From Siphonodentalium dalli (lineage: Eukaryota; Mollusca; Scaphopoda; Gadilida; Siphonodentaliidae), in the NCBI GenBank assembly GCA_032622095.1, contig CP136063.1, positions 11,697,814-11,761,813 on the forward strand: a DNA stretch of 64,000 nt. The letters are read 5' to 3'. The notes beneath the pieces are model-generated. The model saw only the letters and a program-made list of their open reading frames with translations. It ran no database searches and was not told where the DNA came from. Below are positions 56,041 to 64,000 of this stretch, one piece after another (the stretch's first letter is position 1; the number at the start of each line of letters is the position of its first letter). The translations under genes were made by a program, and so were the position numbers.

Positions 56041-56900
56041 TTAAGCGCGCAACTAATATCTATCTCATTAGATCGCCCTTGTGCAAATAGTAGAATAATC
56101 CTATATTTGTCCACCCATTGTACCATGGGAATGGACTACACCACCTGAATTATATGCAGTGTATGTACACTATATACTATATTCCTTTCTAAGAGATACC
56201 TTATTGAGTTTTATTATCTAAGTGCAATATGACAATTCCATCATTGCATTTATACACAGTTAAATACTTCCATATTGCGCTTAAGCACAATAGAGATTCC
56301 CATATTGCACTTAAGTACAATTAGCTCTTCTTGTGCGTAATTGTTATAAGTGTATTGTAACTATTGTTTCGTCCTTTAATATTTCCCATACATTATGTAC
56401 ACATATATTATGCTAGAAAAGTAGTACTATTGTTACTAATATTACTCGTAGTTGTTAATACCACCTTACTGTCAATATTCAAGTTTCAAAATCATAACGT
56501 TAATTGTTATTACTATCTGTGTATATTGTACATGTACATCAAGTCATCAATTAACAAACTTAAGCAGACCCTGGTTGAATATCTACCATATATGGTAGGT
56601 TATTCCCATCTTAAAGCTGTTGATGTCATTGAGACATTCAATGCTATTATGCTATTTTGCATGCGAACTAGTAGACCCTCCAATAGCTTCTCATTACCAC
56701 TCGGGACAGTGGGTGTTTTCCTCAATTAATTGAATTTCTTGTTTTTCAGATAGGTTGTGTTTTATTCACGTTACTGTTTATGTACATTTTAATTATTTTA
56801 CAAGTCAGTGAAGAGCTTAATGCTCATGTTTGCAGTTCAATATGCCCGACTTCATAAATAAAGCTTTTGAACTTTGAACTTGATTTTATGTACATAAAAT
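56041..56900 (+). mobile_element. LINE 3' end remnant (copy 2) and flank
   Basis: Twin of 33907-35290 without the MITE. The 3' tail from 56744 ends AAAGCTTTTGAACTTTGAAC. The frame at 56364-56729 is interrupted relative to the twin, which argues against a conserved protein. Confidence 0.5.
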
Positions 56901-57009
56901 CATATTTTATGTACATAAAATCATATTGATACGAACGATCCCCATGTATTATTATATACACAAGCATACTAGCCTGTGCCCATGTATTATTATTATGTGA
57001 ATACTCTTA

Positions 57010-57393
57010 TATGTTTCATCAGGTTAGTCGTCCGGGAAAATTTTTTATCACACACATCGCATTGATCCCGTTCCCCCGTGTGGACCACCATATGTTCCGT
57101 CAGATCACCCGACTGAGCAAATTATGTCTCGCACATATCACAGTGTTACGGACGATCCCCAAAATGAATCATATTGTGTTTATTCAGGTAACTCGACCGG
57201 TTAAATGATTTCTCGCACACATCGCATTCATACGGGCGATCCCCCGTGTGAATCCTCGTATGTCTCGTCAGGGTAACCGAATGAGTAAATAATTTCTCGC
57301 ACACATCACATTGATACGGGCGGTCCCCCGTGTGGATCCTCTTTGTCTCGTCAAGTTAATCGACCGAGTAAACGATTTCTCGCACAGATCGCA
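57010..57393 (-). pseudogene. finger-coding sequence after the stop of the 8-finger gene
   Basis: Fingers continue beyond the TAA at 57394-57396 ([16 protein letters not shown]), but a one-base deletion near 57341 (CTCTTTGTCTCG, against CTCTTATGTCTCG in the paralogues) breaks the frame. This indicates the stretch is not under selection as protein. Confidence 0.75.
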
Positions 57394-58284
57394 TTAATAC
57401 GGGCGGTCCCCCGTGTGGATCCTCGTATGTCTCGTCAGGGTAACCGACGCAGTAAATGATTTCTCGCACACATCACATTGATACGGGCGATCACCAGTGT
57501 GGATCCTCATATGATTCACTAAATCACTGGACCGAACAAACGATTTATCACACACATTACATTGATAAGGGCGATCGCCAGTGTGGACCCTCTTATGCGC
57601 AGTCAGGCTACTCAACTGGGTAAATGATTTATCACACATATCACATTGATACGGGCGATCGCCAGTGTGGACCCTCTTATGTTTCGTCAGGGAACTCGAT
57701 TCGGTGAATAAACTATCGCACACATCACATTGATATGGCCTATCGCCTGTATGGATCATCTTATGTATCTTCAGATTATCCAACCGAGCAAATGATTTCT
57801 CGCACACATCACATTGATACGGGCGATCACTGGTGTGGGTCCTCTCGTGCACAGTCAGGTGACTCGACAGTATAAATGATTTCTCGCACACCTCACATTG
57901 ATACGGCCGGTCCCCGATGTGAATCTTTTTATGCCTCGTCAGGCTACCCATCTGAGTAAATGATTTATCGCACACATCACATTGGTGTGGCCGATCTCCC
58001 GCGTGGATCATCTTATGTCTCGTCAGACTAAGCATCTGAGTAAATGATTTCTCGCACACATCACATTGATACGGGCTACCACTTGCGTCGATTCTCTTAT
58101 GTAAGAGCAACTGCGCAGATGTGGCGCATGGTTTCGGCCCATATCGCACGGATGACCGAACAGACATGAGTTTTGTCTTATGGCGCAAACTGCTCAACGA
58201 ATTAATGCATGTCTGCGAACTTTTCGTAGGTTTGTGTTTATCATCTCGGACATTCTCCATTGGTGGTTCAACCTCCCCATACAT
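57394..58284 (-). CDS. 8-finger C2H2 zinc-finger protein
   Basis: A 296-residue single-exon paralogue of the 17-finger gene, with the same N-terminal region (MYGEVEPPMENVRDDKHKPT, LSSLRHKTKLMSVRSSVRYG). Eight C2H2 fingers run from about residue 72 to the end, with helices TQMLSLTRH, TQMGSLTRH, ILSSHLTVH, ARLDNLKIH, TESSSLTKH, TQLSSLTAH, VRSSDLVNH and TASVTLTRH, and linkers of the type TGDRPY. All zinc ligands are present. The frame ends at the same Gln-to-TAA position as its paralogues. Nuclear DNA binding is expected. The finger set differs from the 17-finger gene, so targets should differ. The 5' flank is shared with 46416-46716, then comes the foldback element. Confidence 0.92.
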   Translation of the reverse strand: MYGEVEPPMENVRDDKHKPTKSSQTCINSLSSLRHKTKLMSVRSSVRYGPKPCATSAQLLLHKRIDASGSPYQCDVCEKSFTQMLSLTRHKMIHAGDRPHQCDVCDKSFTQMGSLTRHKKIHIGDRPYQCEVCEKSFILSSHLTVHERTHTSDRPYQCDVCEKSFARLDNLKIHKMIHTGDRPYQCDVCDSLFTESSSLTKHKRVHTGDRPYQCDMCDKSFTQLSSLTAHKRVHTGDRPYQCNVCDKSFVRSSDLVNHMRIHTGDRPYQCDVCEKSFTASVTLTRHTRIHTGDRPY

Positions 58285-58567
58285 GACTCAACTGTATGCC
58301 TATGTTACAGTATGTAGACCTATTTGTTTCCGTGGAAGACCTAATGTGCACGAGGCTTAGAATTACCTGACTAAAGTGAACATCAATTATCATATAAGAG
58401 TTAAATGTATCCGACAGCCGATCGATGGATAAGTTAAGAAACCGTCGGATGATAACCGGCGACGAAAATAGAAATATTTCTATCCTGAAACAGGCGTGTT
58501 TAAAAAGTGGTTGTTACTAGCGGTGGGCGGAATAGAACAATGTCCTAATACATAGTTAACGAAAGTA
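58285..58567. promoter_or_regulatory. 5' region of the 8-finger gene
   Basis: Collinear with 46416-46716. Same GTGGAAGACCTAATGTGCAC and TACTAGCGGTGGGCGGAATA words, no obvious TATA box. The foldback element starts at its far end. Confidence 0.45.
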
Positions 58568-61500
58568 ATGGAATCACTGTTAGCTTATGAAGTAACTGAC
58601 CACTTTTGAAGTAGGTCTCCACTTTTGAATTAAAAAACGCCTGCTTTTGAAGTAACTCACCACTTTTGTTATAAAATCGTCAGCTTTTGTAGTAAAGTGA
58701 GGTCTCCGCTTTTGAAGTAAAAAACGCCAGCTTTTGTAGTAAAAAAAACTAGGTCTCCACTTTTGTAATAACAAAATTACAGCTTTGAAGTAAACTGACT
58801 CAATACATTTTGACGGGCGCTGAACGATTTTCATGACAAAGTCAACCCGATAATCCATAGTGGCTATCGCCCATACGAGTGTGACTTGTGACTGAATATA
58901 TTTAGTGGGTCCAGTTTCGTGACAAAAGAATCCACACCGTTAATCGACCATACGAGTGTGACGTGGTTTGGATAGCTTTCAGTCATACCAACACAAGAGA
59001 AATCACACTGTCAATCGCCCATACGTGTGTGACGTGCACCAAAAGGCACCTAGTGAGTCCGGTTCCGTGACAAAAGAATCCATACCGGTAATCGACCATA
59101 TGCATGTACGAGGTTCGAATGTCGTTCAATCATACCAACACAAGAGCGACCGTTGTCAGAAGAATTTCGATGCTACGTTGAGTCAGACAAGACTGAAGAC
59201 GTTTTGTCAGTCCAGTAACATAACGACATATATAGTTGCTCGAAATTAGGTGATGTATTAGTTCCAACGGAAAATAGTTGGTATATTTATTATTGGCCTC
59301 ACTTTTAATTGCATATTCGTACCCTTGAAATTAGGTGAACCGCATCTGCCTAAACAGCAGAAAATGTTTGGTTTATTAGATTCGTCTCTGGAAGGCGACA
59401 TTAACAACAATTTTCAATCATTAGAATTATGTCACATAACCGAAGTATTATAACTACGTCAAACGTGGCCAGCTATAAAACACGGGGGCCAATAATGTGT
59501 TGTGTGGAAACCGTTGGGTTCACATACACTCTGATGATTGAATATATAAAATAACGGATTTGATGGCATTATGTCGCTATACAGGGAAAGTTAAACTTTC
59601 AAATCTGAATGTTCTTGATGCCAAAATGTTCAGTCTCCTTTCAAAATTTATTCAACACAATATACGAATACAATTAATTATTTTATTGTCAATTGTCAGG
59701 CACAGCAATACAAAATGAAACGCATAACATAAAATTAAGAATGAATGGAACGATGTTGTTGATGTAGTTAAATAATAATTAGTCAAATTTATCTTCAACC
59801 TCCCCTTAGACGCTATGGTTCTTGAATAGTTATATATACTATGGTATATCTTCATCCCTTATCGCCTCTCATCCACATCAACAATTCTGCTATCTGAATC
59901 TGTTTTGTTTATTATGGTCAACAAATGAAATCAATATTCTATCATGAAGACAATATGTGATGGTATACATATTTACTATTGCTATGTTGCACATATCAAT
60001 TGTGGTCAGACTAAGTGGTGTACTATAGTCAGCAGAGACGTGGCTAGAGGTTTTCCGTTCGGGGGTGTCCACCTTGGGGAAATTCCAACTGCACCCCCCT
60101 TGAATCAGAATCAGACCGACCACAAGTTATGCATAATTCCATGTGTACCCCCCCCCTTGTATCTCAGTGCTCTTATGCCTAATATCACATATATCCATAA
60201 ACCTAAACCATGGTTATATATTCCCGGTATGAGAACATTCAGATATTTAACATTTTTAACTCCATACAGAATCACACGCCTACGGGCAAGAGACCACACC
60301 ACACCGGGCTTACCATGGCTGTTCGGCCCGGTGTGAGAAAATTTTGAAATTTGAAACAAGAAAATCGCAAATCCTAGCATCTGGACTGGCCTCAACTGCA
60401 GCTTTCCTATAGTGTTGGAAATTTCAAACCTCATACTCCCCATCAGGTTGGACAACTGAATACCATTTGAGTCCACAAAGTTGACCAAATATAGTGCAAC
60501 ATTGATACACTTAATAGCATTTTTGTATTAACCACGGGGGAGACACAATTACACACCGGGCCGACCATGGTTCGGCCCGGTGTGGGAAAATTTTGTAATC
60601 TGAACAAGAAAATTGCAAAATCCTAGCATCTAGACTAGCCTCAAGCCCTCCTACAGTTGGAAATTTCCAACCTAACACTCCACTTAGGTTGGAACATTTA
60701 CAACTGATGACAATTCCAATGACAATGTTGACCAAATGTACAAAATGACAATATTGTTTTCTTAAATTAACTAGCAGTTTTTGACTGGCCATGGCGGAGG
60801 GATCAGGACACAAGCTTTCCAACTGTTGTAAATTTCCAACCTGACACCCCCCTGAGGTTGGAAAATTTCCAACTGATGACCATTTCAGTCCAAAAATTTT
60901 ACCAAAAATAAGAAAATTTGCAAATATTGGTCCAAAAACAATTAATTCCCCCCAAGAAATTGTTTGGAATTCAAACTACAAGAATATTTTCAACATACGG
61001 TTGGTGTGAAATTTCCAACTAATGTATTGGCAGGTATGAAATTTCCAACTGTTGAAAATTTTGACCAAAGTTGGGGGGTGAGACACCCCCCCCCCCCCCA
61101 AACCCCCCCCTTTCGCCACGTCTCTGATAGTCAGGGAAGGTTGAGGTGTCTCACGGGCTGATAACTTAACATAAAAACAATGATGAATTATTTTGAGATA
61201 TCACTGGTCGATCATTATTGATATCTAGATCTACAATGTAGCTCATAATTACTACACTTCTCATTTTCAACTACGTTAGTTATAAACGCACAGACCGTGC
61301 GCTGCTCGCAATGTGGTAACCCCTTTCCAAAAAAAACAAAACAAACTAAATACCAAATGCAGAACAAAATTACAACAATGACTTTATTGATATACTGCAA
61401 ACCATCGGTGCAAGCTGGGATTGATTAGCAATTATGTATAACACAAAATAGAATATATGCCAGTCCCTTCCCAATAGTATTGCCCTCGACTCACCAGCAA

Positions 61501-62807
61501 CTTACCGTAACATACCTGCCCTATTCAGGGCAACACCAGTTACTGGCGATTGTGGCCAATGTTGACACCCCACTCGCAGAGGACTCACATTCAACAATGT
61601 AATCGCAGGCATAGCTACCACATACATGTACATATACTGTTGCCATGTTACTGGACTGACAGAACATCTTGTCACCAGCGTGGATTCTCTTATATATTGT
61701 AAGACTCACGGTCACGGCAAACTTCTTCTAACAAACGTCGCACCTATAAGGTCGGTCGCCAGTGTGGATCGTCAGATTGACGGACAGACTGGGAACAACA
61801 TTCCATACTCGTATGATTGACCACCTATGTGTGTTCTCATATGCTTAGGCAAGGAACCGGAGTAACTAAATGCATTTCTGGTACACGTGTGTGGGCGATT
61901 GACTGTGATTTATCTGGTGTTTGTATGATTGGGGGTATTCAAACCACGTCAAACTCGTATGGTCGATCACCTGTGTGGAATCTTTTGTCACGGAACCGGA
62001 CTCACTAAGTGCCTTTTGGTACAAGCCACACGTGTATGGGCGATTGACTGTGATGTATCTTGTGTTGGTATGATTGGGGGCTAGTCAAAACACGTCACAC
62101 TCGTATGGTCGATTACCTGTGTGTATTCTTTTTGTCACGGAACCGGACTCACTAAGTGTCTTTTGGTACACGTCACACGTGTATGGACGATTGACTGTGT
62201 GATTCATCTTGTGATGGTATAACTGAAAGCTATTCAAACCACGTCACACTCGTATGGTCGATTGCCGGTGTGGATTCTTTTGTCGCGGAACCGGACTCAC
62301 TAAATGCCTTTATATACACGTTACACGTGTATGGGCGATTGATTGTGTGATTTATTTTGGGTTGGTATGATTGGAGGATATTCGAACCACGTCACATGCA
62401 TATGGTCGATTGCCAGTGTGGATTCTTTTGTCACGGAACCGGACTCACTAAGTGCATGTTGGTACACGTCACACGCGTATGGGCGATTGACTGTGTGATT
62501 TCTCTTTGTGTTGGTATGAATGAAGGCTATTCGAACCACGTCACACTCGCATGGGCGATGGCCACTCTGGATTATCGAGTTGACTTTGTCACGAAAATCG
62601 TTTTGTTATTACAAAAGTGAAGACCTAGTTTTGTTACTACAAAAGCTGGCGTTTTTTTACTTCAAACGCGGAGACCTCACTTTACTACAAAAGCTGGCGA
62701 TTTGATTACAAAAGTGGTGAGTTACTTCAAAAGCTGGCGTTTTTTACTTTAAAAGTGGAGACATACTTCAAAAGTGGTAATTACTTCAAAAGCTGGCGTA
62801 ACAATCA
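58568..62807. mobile_element. foldback-like element with zinc-finger-derived arms (copy 2)
   Basis: Twin of 36178-40665. The left arm (58820-59250) is shorter than in copy 1 by one finger pair (joining near 59130, where ACACAAGAGCGACCGTTGTC replaces about 190 bp). The right arm (61650-62590) keeps more finger pairs and a GTCGCACCTATAAGGTCGG piece that copy 1 has lost. Terminal units of the ACTTCAAAAGCTGGCG type are retained at 62600-62800. Confidence 0.7.
60033..61126. mobile_element. hAT-type element (copy 2, intact flanks)
   Basis: Ends CAGAGACGTGGC and GCCACGTCTCTG; the perfect 8-bp target duplication ATAGTCAG lies at 60025-60032 and 61127-61134. It is 1,094 bp long with TTGGAAATTTCCAAC-type repeats and C-runs and no transposase, so it is a non-autonomous hAT derivative. 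Confidence 0.95.
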
Positions 62808-62978
62808 CTGAAGTAAATGGTTTCCCATAGGCGACAGTGTTTTAAAAATAAATCCCCAAGTCTACGACAGGGCTATCTCACAGACAAATTTGATCTGGAA
62901 AAACCCAGAACTACAGCAGCTAGTTAAATAAATTTCCCGCTCACAAAAATTCATCCCTCCATTCATTCACCAGTTTAA

Positions 62979-63481
62979 AGATGGATTATCTCTTTAAATA
63001 ACACATTTTAAATAGTTGCGTGGGTATAAAACTGAAGACCTATGTCCGGAAAAGCTTCTATCAATTAATATTGATTTTATTTCGAATATTAAATCGGGTC
63101 CGTTTATGTTACTATTTTTAGAACCGACCATTCGGATGAGACCGTATTGCAATATAAAGCACTGGGCCCTTCCTACGGCTACGCAACTAATGTCAAATGT
63201 CACATATTGGTTGTTTGTATTGTTTTGTTCCACAGATATAAGCGATAATGAGTATAATTAACGTTTATTTGTGACAAAATTGCAGAATATAATTTCTGGT
63301 CTCAACAGTAACCACTATTGTTCGTTAGCTGAACAAACACACCTTTTTAGACCAGAACATATTCGAAATAAAATTAATATTAATCGATAGAAGCATTTCC
63401 GGACAGGGGTCTTCGATTCAAATCTAATATTTTATACCCCGGTAACTATATAATACATGTTTACAAAGAGATAACCCACAT
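62979..63481 (-). mobile_element. 503-bp TTAA MITE shared with copy 1
   Basis: TTAA at 62975-62978 and 63482-63485; same insertion as 40828-41323. Confidence 0.92.
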
Positions 63482-63511
63482 TTAACACTCACATTGAATC
63501 GCTATGTTAAA

Positions 63512-63963
63512 GGTTACACTGGTGTAAATGTTTTCCATAGGCCTCAGTGCTAACGTTTTAGCGTATAGTGTTGGCAATATAAATGTTTGGTCCAAAATTT
63601 TCTTTAAATCTGAAAAATTGACATTTTGGGAAACGTTTTACACAAAAAAAATCATGTCTGTCTAGCAGGGAATTCGCCTTTAAATCTTATGTTTTCGTAA
63701 CTAGTGTCAGAACCGCATAAAAAAATACAGTCATATTTTAGACCACACCAAAAAATTCAAACTTCACTACAAAGGGTTAATTCCTGTGCCAATGGTTATT
63801 TTACCTATGGGAAATCATAGGGAAGAGGTGTGATGATTTTTTTATGTGAAAAGCACACAAGGCTATTGACCAATCAGGGCCCAGTGTCTATTTTATTCTC
63901 TCCTATATATTCCTCCCGCATCCGCTAGATGTCACTCGGAACCTTATTTACACCAGTGTAACC
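63512..63963. mobile_element. 452-bp MITE with GGTTACACTGG ends
   Basis: GGTTACACTGGTGTAAAT at the left is complemented by ATTTACACCAGTGTAACC at the right (18 bp, near-perfect). TAAA flanks both sides (63508-63511 and 63964-63967). No coding content. The subterminal GTGTAAA also makes each end locally self-complementary (TTACACTGGTGTAA). Confidence 0.88.
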
Positions 63964-64000
63964 TAAAGCGATAGCCCGCTTTTTCGCGGAATAATTGTAA

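Larger units (their letters stand above)
47671..63511. repeat. segmental duplication, copy 2
   Basis: Collinear partner of 15687-41351. It lacks the 9.5-kb transposon and three MITE insertions, keeps the longer finger gene and the fuller hAT element, and has its own 1.5-kb segment at 54034-55562. It ends at the element that begins at 63512. Confidence 0.9.

Overview
The window looks like a repeat-dense stretch of an animal nuclear genome, most likely a marine invertebrate such as a mollusc or annelid; that placement is inference. The grounds are non-LTR retrotransposon 3' ends, many MITEs with TTAA or TA target duplications, a hAT element, tandem C2H2 zinc-finger genes, spliced exons with GT/AG borders, long microsatellites, and no bacterial operons or ribosome-binding sites. 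Few ordinary host genes are visible.

Layout. 1-6.5 kb: a decayed transposon-type coding region, a palindromic minisatellite, a ~300-bp satellite and a small MITE. 6.5-12.1 kb: a large inverted repeat (two ~2.8-kb arms, 33-bp centre). Each arm carries a 203-aa protein with clear BH1 and BH2 motifs of the Bcl-2 family and a single-finger C2H2/poly-glutamine protein, arranged so the two Bcl-2-like genes fire outward from the centre. 12.1-15.6 kb: unique sequence with a two-exon partial gene. 15.7-41.35 kb and 47.67-63.5 kb are two copies of one segmental duplication. Between them (41.35-47.67 kb) lie a third LINE fragment stuffed with MITEs and a third zinc-finger gene.

The two duplication copies work as a natural before-and-after comparison. 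Copy 1 carries a 9.5-kb DNA transposon (23391-32899) with ~140-bp inverted ends and a ~1,590-codon XPG-nuclease-like gene, probably Academ-type. That gene is itself split by a 3,122-bp transposon flanked by TA; removing the latter with one TA rejoins the reading frame exactly. Copy 1 also carries TTAA-flanked MITEs whose unoccupied sites are preserved in copy 2. Copy 2 has a different 1.5-kb insert at the same point as the 9.5-kb transposon.

Three paralogous intronless C2H2 genes (17, 8 and at least 3 fingers before a stop) share the same glutamine-to-TAA position, after which more finger-coding sequence follows. Next to two of them lies a ~4.3-kb foldback-like element whose inverted arms are decayed zinc-finger arrays and into which a hAT element has inserted.

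The most unusual item is the palindrome with duplicated Bcl-2-like genes. It could be a foldback element, a fragment of an integrated DNA virus, or a palindromic assembly or amplification artefact; the arms differ at several bases and repeat lengths.
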